Positions 13,848-20,848 of a stretch of 24,459 bases of DNA are shown piece after piece. Numbering within the stretch: position 1 is the stretch's first letter; the number at the start of each line of letters is the position of its first letter. Made by a program: the position numbers and the translations under genes. Under the pieces are notes generated by a model. The model ran no database searches. It had not been told where the DNA came from and saw nothing but the letters and a program-made list of their open reading frames with translations. Source of the stretch: Rhodocyclaceae bacterium UBA2271 (lineage in GTDB: Bacteria; Pseudomonadota; Gammaproteobacteria; Burkholderiales; Rhodocyclaceae); assembly GCA_002347405.1 (NCBI GenBank), contig DDXB01000005.1, positions 1-24,459 on the forward strand. The letters run 5' to 3'.

Positions 13848-15113
13848 ATGCCGATTGCACTGGTGGATGGCAACAACTTTTACGTCTCCTGCGAGCGGGT
13901 GTTCGACCCGCAACTGGAAAATGTTCCCGTCGTGGTGCTGTCCAACAACGACGGCTGCGCCGTCGCCCGCAGCGCCGAGGTGAAGGCGCTTGGCGTGAAG
14001 ATGGGCACGCCCTGGTTCCAGATGCGCGAGTTGGCCGGCAAGCACGGCATCGTCGCCCTCTCCAGCAACTACGCGCTCTACGCCGACATGAGCAACCGCA
14101 TGATGCAGGTGCTGGCGCAGTTCTCGCCGGATCAGGAAATTTATTCCATCGACGAATGCTTCCTCGGCCTCGACGGCTTTCAGAACCATGACCTGATCGA
14201 CTACGGGCAGCAGATTCGCCAGCGGGTGAAACGCTGGGTCGGCATCCCCGTCTGCGTCGGCATCGCCGCAACCAAGACGCTCGCCAAGCTGGCCAACCAC
14301 TGCGCCAAGAAGAACCTGGCCGGACATGACGGGGTTTGCGATGTCACCCGCCTGAGCGCAGCGGAGCAAACAAAACTTTTCTCCGGCATCGAAGTCGGCG
14401 AAATCTGGGGGGTTGGCCGCCAGTTGAGCCGCCAGCTGGGCGAGTTGGGCATCTCCACCGTGGAAGCCCTGCGCCGGGCTGACCCCAGGACCATGAAGGC
14501 GCGCTTCTCCGTGGTGCTGGAACGAACGATTGCCGAACTGAACGACATTTCCTGCATGACACTGGAAGAAGCCGCGCCGAACAAGCAGCAGATCATCTCC
14601 TCGCGTTCCTTCGGCGCTTATGTCTACGCCATCGAGGCACTCGGTGAAGCGGTGGCCAGCTATATCGCCATAGCGGCAGAGAAGCTCAGATCACAAGGCT
14701 CGCTCGCCGGCATGGTGCAGGTGTATATCCGCACCAACCCACACGCGGCGGATCGCCCGCAATACCAGCGCGGCCTGACCATTCCCCTGCCCGATGCCAG
14801 CGACGACACCCTGCGGCTGACCCGCGCCGCGCTCTGGGGCCTCAAGCGCATTTATCGTCCCGGCTTTGCCTACCAGAAAGCCGGAGTCGCCCTGCTGAAC
14901 CTGAGCGCGACCGCAACACCGCAGTTGAATCTCTTTTCGCAATCGAAAGACAACACCCGGCTGATGCAAGTGATGGACCGGATCAACGACATCTGGGGGC
15001 GGGGAACGCTGCGCTCGGCAGCGGAAGGCATCGAGAAGAGCTGGAAGATGAAGCGGGAGCGGGTGTCACCGGGCTACACCTCCTGCTGGAACCAATTGCC
15101 GGTCGTGTCCTGA
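13848..15113 (+). CDS. umuC: UmuC, Y-family catalytic subunit of DNA polymerase V
   Basis: The 421-residue protein is colinear with E. coli UmuC (422 residues). It has the Y-family metal ligands in IALVDGNNFYVSCERVF (Asp7) and IYSIDECFLGLDGF (the Asp-Glu pair), the VVVLSNNDGCAVARSAEVKALGVKMG palm/finger block, a helix-hairpin-helix region (EIWGVGRQLSRQLGELGISTV), the RSFGAYV little-finger entry, and a perfect beta-clamp-binding motif QLNLF near the C-terminus. It performs translesion synthesis after DNA damage. It is the last gene of the repressor-umuD-umuC operon and is followed by a palindromic element. Confidence 0.96.
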   Translation: MPIALVDGNNFYVSCERVFDPQLENVPVVVLSNNDGCAVARSAEVKALGVKMGTPWFQMRELAGKHGIVALSSNYALYADMSNRMMQVLAQFSPDQEIYSIDECFLGLDGFQNHDLIDYGQQIRQRVKRWVGIPVCVGIAATKTLAKLANHCAKKNLAGHDGVCDVTRLSAAEQTKLFSGIEVGEIWGVGRQLSRQLGELGISTVEALRRADPRTMKARFSVVLERTIAELNDISCMTLEEAAPNKQQIISSRSFGAYVYAIEALGEAVASYIAIAAEKLRSQGSLAGMVQVYIRTNPHAADRPQYQRGLTIPLPDASDDTLRLTRAALWGLKRIYRPGFAYQKAGVALLNLSATATPQLNLFSQSKDNTRLMQVMDRINDIWGRGTLRSAAEGIEKSWKMKRERVSPGYTSCWNQLPVVS

Positions 15114-15140
15114 TCTGCGCGCTGAACCTGAAAACCTTGG

Positions 15141-15275
15141 TTCTCACCACGGAGGGCACGGAGATCACAGAGAAAGACAAGACTTTATGGAAGAAATGAT
15201 CGTCGGCCATCAGATTCCCCTGAATTCTTTATGCTCACGCCTTTTTCTCCGTGATCTCCGTGCCCTCCGTGGTGA
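15141..15275. repeat. MITE-like inverted-repeat element, copy B
   Basis: The left arm 15141-15175 (CTCACCACGGAGGGCACGG, then AGATCACAGAGAAA) and right arm 15243-15275 are almost perfect inverted repeats of about 33 nt, with one mismatch in the core, around about 67 nt. It is closely related to copy A at 6664-6800. It lies between the convergent umuC and dusC genes and may serve as a bidirectional transcript end. Confidence 0.75.
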
Positions 15276-15301
15276 ACTGCTTTTTCAAGGATGAAAGCGG
15301 T

Positions 15302-16279
15302 TCAACCGTCTGCCGCAGCAAGATGCTGTTGCAGGACGGGGCTGACATCCTTCGCCGTGCGCAACTCGCGCAAGGCAAAGAACAGTTTGTCGGCCTGGGG
15401 ATAACTCCGCCGCATGAGTCCCAGCCATTGCTTGAGGCGCCCGGGAGATTGGGACGGCAACACCTTGGTTTGCACTTGCGACCAGAAGTCGCTGATCATC
15501 CCGCTCACCGTGTGCCAATCGGCAAGCGCATCGCCTGCCGCACCGGCGCGGATGCGCTGAGCCAACAGTGGATCGGCCACCGCGCCACGTCCCAGCATGA
15601 CGTCGGCGCAGCCGGTGGCCTGGCGAATCGCGTGGTAATCGGCCAGGGACCAGACTTCGCCGTTGGCGATGACCGGAATCCGCAAAGCTTCCCGGATCGA
15701 GGCGAGCGCCTGCCAGCGGGCCGGAGGGCGATAGCCGTCCTCCTTGGTGCGCGCATGAACGACGAGTTCCTGGATGCCGCCGGCCTCGAGGGCGAGTGCG
15801 CAATCGAGCGCCCTGCTGGTGTCGCTGATGCCGAGGCGCATCTTGGCCGTCAGCGGAATATCCCGCGGAATCGCCGCGCGCACCGTCATGGCAATGCGCT
15901 GCAGGAGTTCGGGTTCGTTGAGCAGCGATGCGCCACCCCGGTTGCGATTGATCAGCGGCGTGGGGCAGCCAAAGTTGAGATCAATACCGGCGGGATTCAA
16001 TTTGGCAACATGCGCCGCGTTGGCCGCCAGCAGGTCGGGATCGGAGCCCAGAAACTGGATGCGCACCGGCGTGCCGGCGCGGGTGCGGGACGAGTTCAGG
16101 AGTTCCGGGCTAATGCGCGTAAAGGCCGAATGCGGCAACAGCGTGGCACTGACACGGACGAATTCGGTGACACACCAGTCGTAACCACCGGCCCGCGTCA
16201 GCACATCGCGCAGAACGTCGTCGGCCAAGCCCTCCATCGGGGCAAGGATCAGGCGCGGCGGGATATGGCTGCTGGACAT
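15302..16279 (-). CDS. dusC: tRNA-dihydrouridine(16) synthase
   Basis: The 325-residue flavoprotein has a TIM-barrel with LILAPMEGLADDVLRD (FMN-binding start), the catalytic Cys105 in GIDLNFGCPTPLINRNRGGASLL, LTAKMRLGI, LVVHARTKEDGY and IPVIANGEVW, GCADVMLGRGAVADP. The GCADVMLGRG and RRSYPQADKLFFALRELRTA C-terminal parts fit DusC, which reduces U16 in the D loop of tRNA with FMN and NADPH, rather than DusA or DusB. The start at 16279 begins the fold; no good ribosome binding site is visible. Confidence 0.92.
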   Translation of the reverse strand: MSSSHIPPRLILAPMEGLADDVLRDVLTRAGGYDWCVTEFVRVSATLLPHSAFTRISPELLNSSRTRAGTPVRIQFLGSDPDLLAANAAHVAKLNPAGIDLNFGCPTPLINRNRGGASLLNEPELLQRIAMTVRAAIPRDIPLTAKMRLGISDTSRALDCALALEAGGIQELVVHARTKEDGYRPPARWQALASIREALRIPVIANGEVWSLADYHAIRQATGCADVMLGRGAVADPLLAQRIRAGAAGDALADWHTVSGMISDFWSQVQTKVLPSQSPGRLKQWLGLMRRSYPQADKLFFALRELRTAKDVSPVLQQHLAAADG

Positions 16280-16443
16280 AGGGGGAGACTAAAGCAATTC
16301 ATTGAAGTGTGACGCGGATAATCGTGGCCCCTTGGATTACTTCAAACCAAGCTTGGTCAGTACTTCAATATCATCGGTAATGTCTCGGTTGAAGGCCGTT
16401 TTGTCACTTCCAACGATCCCGCTCCTTGCATTGAAACGATGTA

Positions 16444-16477
16444 CCTCATCTGCGCGGAGGAAGGCGCGCGGATGAGG
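16444..16477 (-). terminator. Strong hairpin after the CsbD gene
   Basis: Positions 44-56 and 65-77 of this hundred form a 13-bp stem (CCTCATCTGCGCG with CGCGCGGATGAGG, one G-T pair) with an 8-nt loop. It begins 15 nt downstream of the csbD stop on the minus strand. No clean U tract follows, so it may end transcription weakly or protect the 3' end of the RNA. Confidence 0.55.
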
Positions 16478-16491
16478 CGGTGCTGAGGGGC

Positions 16492-16668
16492 CTATATGGT
16501 TTTCTTGAGGTCCGCTTTCAGGTCACCATACGCGGCCTGGACTTTGCCGCTGGTGCCCTGAATCTTCCCCTTCAGCTCAAGATCCTTGTTACCGACAACC
16601 TTGCCGGCGACTTCCTTCACTTTGCCTTTTGCCTCTTCGATACGGCCTTTGGTTTGGTCCTTGTTCAT
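16492..16668 (-). CDS. CsbD family stress-response protein
   Basis: This 58-residue hydrophilic protein begins MNKDQTKGRIEEAKGKVKE and continues VAGKVVGNKDLELKGKIQGTSGKVQAAYGDLKADLKKTI. The repeated KG(K/R)IxxxxGK pattern is that of CsbD (PF05532) proteins, small abundant stress proteins without known activity, often under general stress control. The start at 16668 has AGGAGAT 6-7 nt upstream. It is a complete single-domain member of usual length and has its own upstream region and downstream hairpin. Confidence 0.92.
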   Translation of the reverse strand: MNKDQTKGRIEEAKGKVKEVAGKVVGNKDLELKGKIQGTSGKVQAAYGDLKADLKKTI

Positions 16669-17032
16669 GGTGATCTCCTAAGAATGACTGCTGACGATGA
16701 TCGTGAGCACCACTGCTGACATCCAACGCTCACTATTGATCAGGATAGCCATTGGATCAAACGGGTTCTGTACGGTAGAGCGCATAGATCGCGGCCCAAT
16801 CAATTGTCAAAATATGAAGCTTATGTCAGGCAGCGCAAAACAATTGGGGTCACGGTTTCTCGGCACTCGAAACTGCATCCTCACTTGCCCTTTCGTCGCC
16901 GTCCCACCAGCGCCGACTTTTATACAAGGTCGATTCATAGGTTTCAGACTCCTGAACTATTGATCATCACCATACATAACAACGGCATTATGCCGGACGC
17001 GGCTTGGCAGACACGTAGAATGCGCGATCACA
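16669..17032. promoter_or_regulatory. 364-bp divergent intergenic region with a candidate csbD promoter
   Basis: No gene is convincing here. On the minus strand TTGACA (16805-16810) stands 18 nt from TATGCG (16781-16786), a possible csbD promoter that would give a leader of about 110 nt. Copy 4 of the 24-nt repeat lies at 16897-16920. The region is less GC-rich than the genes around it. Short open frames across it match no family that I recognise. I see no clear promoter for the DUF2868 operon on the plus strand. Confidence 0.4.
16897..16920 (+). repeat. 24-nt dispersed repeat, copy 4 (intergenic)
   Basis: This copy matches the consensus at 23 of 24 positions (A for G at position 10) and is the only one outside a conserved gene. 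It lies about 110 nt upstream of the DUF2868 start. Confidence 0.75.
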
Positions 17033-18514
17033 ATGGATGAACATTCCGCTCTCGACGTTATTGCCGTTCGCGCAATAGAAACTCAGGACCGTGCCCGCGC
17101 CGTATGGTCCGATGCCGAACGCAGCTGGGCCAGCCGCGCCGCTGCAGAGGTGGTTGGCGAAAAGGCCGCTGCCGACGCCTTTGTGGCGCAGCGCGCAGCC
17201 CTGGTAGTGGAGCGCCTTGACGAACGCAACCGGGCACTGCTGGCTGCGGCGCGCGGAATGCACTGGCAAGCCTGGCAGGGCTGGCTGTTTGTCTTTGTCG
17301 CGTTTGTCCTGGGCTTCATGATTGACCGCATGGCCAGCAGTAATCGCGTAGACCTGCTGGCCCCGCCGGTACTTGCCTTGCTGGTCTGGAACGTCGCGGT
17401 TTATCTGGCATTGCTCATCAGCCGACTCTTCCGCGCTGGCAAGTCCACTGAGCCGGGGCTGTTGAGGAAACTGGCATTGCGGCTGCTGGGCCTGGTGCCG
17501 TGGCGCAGTACATGGCGTCCCGATGCACAGGGTCCGGATGCCGCTGTCGCGCTCGCCAGCAATGCCATGATCATCAAGACATGGCTGGCGCTGGCGATGC
17601 CGCTCCATGCCGCGAGGATTGGCCGCATCCTGCATGCCGCGGCCGCAGCGCTGGCACTCGGCGTGATCGCCGGCCTCTATGCCCGCGGCCTCGCTCTGGA
17701 ATTCCGCGCCACCTGGGAAAGCACCTTCCTCGATGCCCAGGCGGTCCATGCACTGCTCGCCGTCATCCTGGCGCCCGGCGCCTGGTTGACCGGCATCGCG
17801 CTGCCCGATGCGGCACACCTCCAGTCGATACAGGCGCCGGCCAGCGAGAATGCTGCTGTCTGGCTGCATCTGCTTGCGGCCAGCGTCCTGTTGGTCGTGC
17901 TACTGCCGCGCAGCGCGCTGGCAGCCCGCGCCGCTTATCGTGAATGGCAACTGGCCAGGCAGTTTCCGCTGGCGCTCGACGAACCCTATTTTCAGCATCT
18001 GTTGCGCGGCTTTCGGGGCGGTCCGGTGCGCGTGCGCGTCGTCCCCTTCAGCTACACGCTGCCGGCAGCGGCGCAGACCGGGCTGGAAACCATCGTGGCA
18101 CGCGCGTTCGGCGGCAGCGCCGCACTGATGATCGAGCCGCCATTGCACTGGGACGACGACGCTGGCGCCCTGCGGCGCATCGCCGCAAGCGGGGAAGGAC
18201 CGATCATCGCCCTGTTCAACCTCACGGCGACGCCGGAGGAAGAGGTGCACGGCCCGCTTGTCGAAGCCTTCAAGGCGTACTTCCATGCCGGGCATGCCCT
18301 GATCGCTATTGTCGATGCCTCAGGTTTCCTCGCGCGCTGGCCAGATGAGAAAAGCCGGCTGGCCCGGCGGCGCCAGGCCTGGGATGAACTGCTTGCCGCC
18401 CACCGCCTGCCGGTGGTTCACGCCAATCTGGCCGCCCCCGACCTGCCAGAAATCGATGCGACGTTTGACGCTGCATTTGTCTCACAGCAAAAAGAGACTA
18501 CGGTGAATTCATGA
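17033..18514 (+). CDS. DUF2868 family membrane protein
   Basis: The 493-residue protein has an N-terminal helical region (1-80), then two adjacent membrane segments (WQGWLFVFVAFVLGFMID and LLAPPVLALLVWNVAVYLALLI, about 83-130), a central pair (IGRILHAAAAALALGVIAGLYARGLALEF and AVHALLAVILAPGAWLTGIALP), a further segment (VWLHLLAASVLLVVLLPRSALAAR), and a soluble C-terminal domain of about 180 residues. The end of that domain (IALFNLTATPEEEVHGPLVEAFKAYF, ALIAIVDASGFLARWPDE) looks like a degenerate nucleotide-binding fold. Its ATGA overlap with the DUF3482 GTPase gene is the usual partnership of DUF2868. The function is unknown; the pair is probably an inner-membrane GTPase complex. Confidence 0.8.
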   Translation: MDEHSALDVIAVRAIETQDRARAVWSDAERSWASRAAAEVVGEKAAADAFVAQRAALVVERLDERNRALLAAARGMHWQAWQGWLFVFVAFVLGFMIDRMASSNRVDLLAPPVLALLVWNVAVYLALLISRLFRAGKSTEPGLLRKLALRLLGLVPWRSTWRPDAQGPDAAVALASNAMIIKTWLALAMPLHAARIGRILHAAAAALALGVIAGLYARGLALEFRATWESTFLDAQAVHALLAVILAPGAWLTGIALPDAAHLQSIQAPASENAAVWLHLLAASVLLVVLLPRSALAARAAYREWQLARQFPLALDEPYFQHLLRGFRGGPVRVRVVPFSYTLPAAAQTGLETIVARAFGGSAALMIEPPLHWDDDAGALRRIAASGEGPIIALFNLTATPEEEVHGPLVEAFKAYFHAGHALIAIVDASGFLARWPDEKSRLARRRQAWDELLAAHRLPVVHANLAAPDLPEIDATFDAAFVSQQKETTVNS

Positions 18515-20004
18515 GCGATCAACGACCAATCAACCTGTCCCTGATTTCCCACACCAACGTGGGCAAGACGACGCTGGCGCGGACGCTGCTGGGTTACGAT
18601 GTCGGCGAAGTCCGGGACGAGACGCACACGACGACGGAAGCCACGCCCTACCCGCTGGTCGACAGCCCGGAAGGCGATGTCTTGCTGCTCTGGGATACGC
18701 CGGGATTCGGCAACAGCGCACGGCTCCTGAAGCGGCTCAAGCAGCAGGGGAATCCGCTGGGCTGGTTCCTCGCGGAGGTCTGGGACCGTTACCGCGACCG
18801 CCCCTTCTGGCTGACCCAGCTGGCGGTGCGCAATGTGCGCGACCAGGCGGATGTGATTCTCTATCTCGTCAATGCGTCGGAACAGCCCGAGGATGCCGGC
18901 TACCTGGCCCCCGAACTCGCCCTGCTGGAATGGGCCGCGAAACCCGTGATCGTGCTGCTCAACCAGACCGGGCAGCCCCGCCCGCCCGCTGAAGAACAGG
19001 CCGAAGTGGCCCGCTGGCGCAATGCGCTGCAGCAATGGCCGCATGTGAAGAGCGTGCAGTCGCTCGACGCTTTCACGCGTTGCTGGATACAGGAGTTCGT
19101 ATTGTTCGCGGAAATTGCCCGCGTCCTCCCGGAAAACCGGCGCAGCGCTTTCGAACGGCTCGCCAAGGTCTGGGAAGCGCGCCGCCTGGCACAGTTCTCC
19201 GCCGCCATGGCGGCACTCGCCCAGCCGATTGCGCGCGCCGCGTGCAATCGCAGCCTAATGCCGGCCAAATCATTGCTGGCCCGGCTGGGCGAGTTTCTCG
19301 GGTTTTCACAGGATGAAGCCAAGCAGGCACTGGCAGAGGCCGTGCGTGGCATGGGCGAGCCGCTCGAAAAGGAACTGCGCGAATGCACGGAGCAACTGAT
19401 CGCCATCCATGACCTCAAGGGCAGCGCCGCTGATGTCTTGCGCACCCGCCTGAGTGACGTTGCTGCCAGTCAAACCCCGATGGATCCCGGCAAGGCCGCT
19501 GCGGTATTCGGTGTCCTGTCCGGCGCGCTCGGCGGTCTCAAGGCCGATTTGCTGGCCGGCGGAATGACCTTTGGCGGCGGGATGCTGATCGGTGCCGTCC
19601 TCGGTGCCCTGGGCGGCGCCGGGGTGGCCCAGGGCATCAACGTGGTGCGTGGCACCACCGAAGTCACGCTGCGTTGGGACGATGCCTTTCTGGATGGCTT
19701 GGTGATCGCGGCATTGATGCGCTACCTCGCGGTGGCCCATTACGGACGTGGGCGCGGCGATTGGCAAGACCGGGAACACCCGCCATTCTGGTTTGCGCTT
19801 GTCTCAAAAGCTGTGGCGGACAGAAAAATGCGCCTGGCCGCCGTCTGGAAACTCCGCGATACTGATTGCTCCAGTGAGCGAATCGGCACCGAGTTGCCCC
19901 CTGTGCTGGAAGACATTTCGCACGCGCTGCTGAAAGATCTTCACCCTGACGTTGAAGATAAACCCGTTTCTGACGTCTCGCCACACATAAGGAACACGGA
20001 ATGA
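18511..20004 (+). CDS. DUF3482 GTPase with glycine-rich membrane segment
   Basis: The 497-residue protein starts with a TRAFAC-type GTPase domain: P-loop SHTNVGKTTL (Lys19, Thr20), a switch-I-like THTTTEATPYPL, WDTPGFGNS (G3, Asp62) and VIVLLNQTG (a G4 with Gln-Thr-Gly where NKxD is usual). After a helical middle region comes a glycine-rich hydrophobic stretch of about 50 residues (VLSGALGGLKADLLAGGMTFGGGMLIGAVLGALGGAG), which looks like a glycine-zipper membrane insertion. The C-terminal 120 residues belong to DUF3482. The role is unknown; the membrane partner DUF2868 is coupled upstream. The unusual G4 may alter base specificity. Confidence 0.85.
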   Translation: MSDQRPINLSLISHTNVGKTTLARTLLGYDVGEVRDETHTTTEATPYPLVDSPEGDVLLLWDTPGFGNSARLLKRLKQQGNPLGWFLAEVWDRYRDRPFWLTQLAVRNVRDQADVILYLVNASEQPEDAGYLAPELALLEWAAKPVIVLLNQTGQPRPPAEEQAEVARWRNALQQWPHVKSVQSLDAFTRCWIQEFVLFAEIARVLPENRRSAFERLAKVWEARRLAQFSAAMAALAQPIARAACNRSLMPAKSLLARLGEFLGFSQDEAKQALAEAVRGMGEPLEKELRECTEQLIAIHDLKGSAADVLRTRLSDVAASQTPMDPGKAAAVFGVLSGALGGLKADLLAGGMTFGGGMLIGAVLGALGGAGVAQGINVVRGTTEVTLRWDDAFLDGLVIAALMRYLAVAHYGRGRGDWQDREHPPFWFALVSKAVADRKMRLAAVWKLRDTDCSSERIGTELPPVLEDISHALLKDLHPDVEDKPVSDVSPHIRNTE

Positions 20005-20360
20005 GCCATGCCAAGTCGCGTGAGGTTGTCCTCCCCATCAAGCTCACTGCCGAACTGGGCAAAGCTCTTGACGCCCGGCGTGATGCCTGGCGGCAAGATC
20101 CCGCCACGGTGCCGAAGGGGATAGCGTGCTCCGAATCGAAAGAGGGGCAGTTTGTCCTGATCGCGGCCGAGTCGGCATTTACCACGCTGCCCGGCGCATG
20201 CGTCATCAAGGGGATTGGTGCGGTGGAACTTGCCGGCGCCGAGATCGAATTCGAAGCGGGCGCCAGTTCGAAGACCCTGGTTTTGCGTGACACTCCCGAG
20301 GGCTGGCGGTTTTCCGTGAAATACCTGCCGCCCATCGTGCGGGAAAGAAACCTGAAGTAA
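20001..20360 (+). CDS. Conserved-looking hypothetical protein, 119 residues
   Basis: I do not recognise this gene. The 119-residue protein starts with a charged helix (SREVVLPIKLTAELGKALDARRDAWRQDPATVP), followed by beta-rich sequence (GQFVLIAAESAFTTLPGACVIKGIGAVELAGAEIEFE, KTLVLRDTPEGWRFSVKYLPP). It has no signal peptide, membrane segment or metal motif. Its ATG overlaps the stop of the DUF3482 gene (ATGA), so it is translationally coupled to the GTPase operon, and arfB starts 10 nt after its stop. Coupling and normal GC-rich codon use support a real gene. Confidence 0.7.
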   Translation: MSHAKSREVVLPIKLTAELGKALDARRDAWRQDPATVPKGIACSESKEGQFVLIAAESAFTTLPGACVIKGIGAVELAGAEIEFEAGASSKTLVLRDTPEGWRFSVKYLPPIVRERNLK

Positions 20361-20370
20361 TCGCGTCGTC

Positions 20371-20775
20371 ATGGATTACCGCTATACCATCCCCATCGAG
20401 GAAGTTGAAATCACCGCCATCCGCGCTCAGGGGGCGGGCGGCCAGAACGTCAACAAGGTATCCAATGCCGTGCATCTGCGCTTCGACATCAAGGCTTCCT
20501 CGCTGCCGGAAGCGGTGCGCGAACGCCTGCTGAAGCTCGGCGATCAACGCATCAGCAAGGACGGCGTGGTCATCATCAAGGCGCAGCAGTTTCGCAGCCT
20601 GGAAGGCAACCGCGCCGAAGCGCTCAGACGCCTGCATGAGATGATCGACAGTGTCGCGATCCTTCCCAAGCAGCGGCGGCCCACCAAGCCAGGCCGCAAT
20701 GCGGTCGCGCGGCGGCTGGACAGCAAGACCCGGCACGCCACAATCAAGGCAGGACGCGGCAAGGTGAAGGAGTGA
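20371..20775 (+). CDS. arfB: Peptidyl-tRNA hydrolase ArfB (YaeJ), ribosome rescue factor
   Basis: The 134-residue protein has the release-factor domain with GGQ (residues 23-25, IRAQGAGGQNVNKVSNAVHLRFD), which hydrolyses peptidyl-tRNA on stalled ribosomes, and a basic C-terminal tail (KQRRPTKPGRNAVARRLDSKTRHATIKAGRGK) that enters the empty mRNA channel. Length and layout are those of ArfB/YaeJ; there is no stop-codon recognition domain. It is 10 nt behind the 119-residue gene and probably in the same transcript as the DUF2868-DUF3482 pair. Confidence 0.93.
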   Translation: MDYRYTIPIEEVEITAIRAQGAGGQNVNKVSNAVHLRFDIKASSLPEAVRERLLKLGDQRISKDGVVIIKAQQFRSLEGNRAEALRRLHEMIDSVAILPKQRRPTKPGRNAVARRLDSKTRHATIKAGRGKVKE

Positions 20776-20848
20776 CAACGACCGAATGAAATGACGGCCG
20801 GCTGTTATCCTTGCCGGGACCACCGTATAGCATATGGAGGTACATGTC

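Noticed and set aside
16804..17040. A 78-codon plus-strand open frame in the csbD-DUF2868 gap
   Set aside because: It contains the 24-nt repeat in its middle, has no ribosome binding site, overlaps the next start and matches no family known to me.
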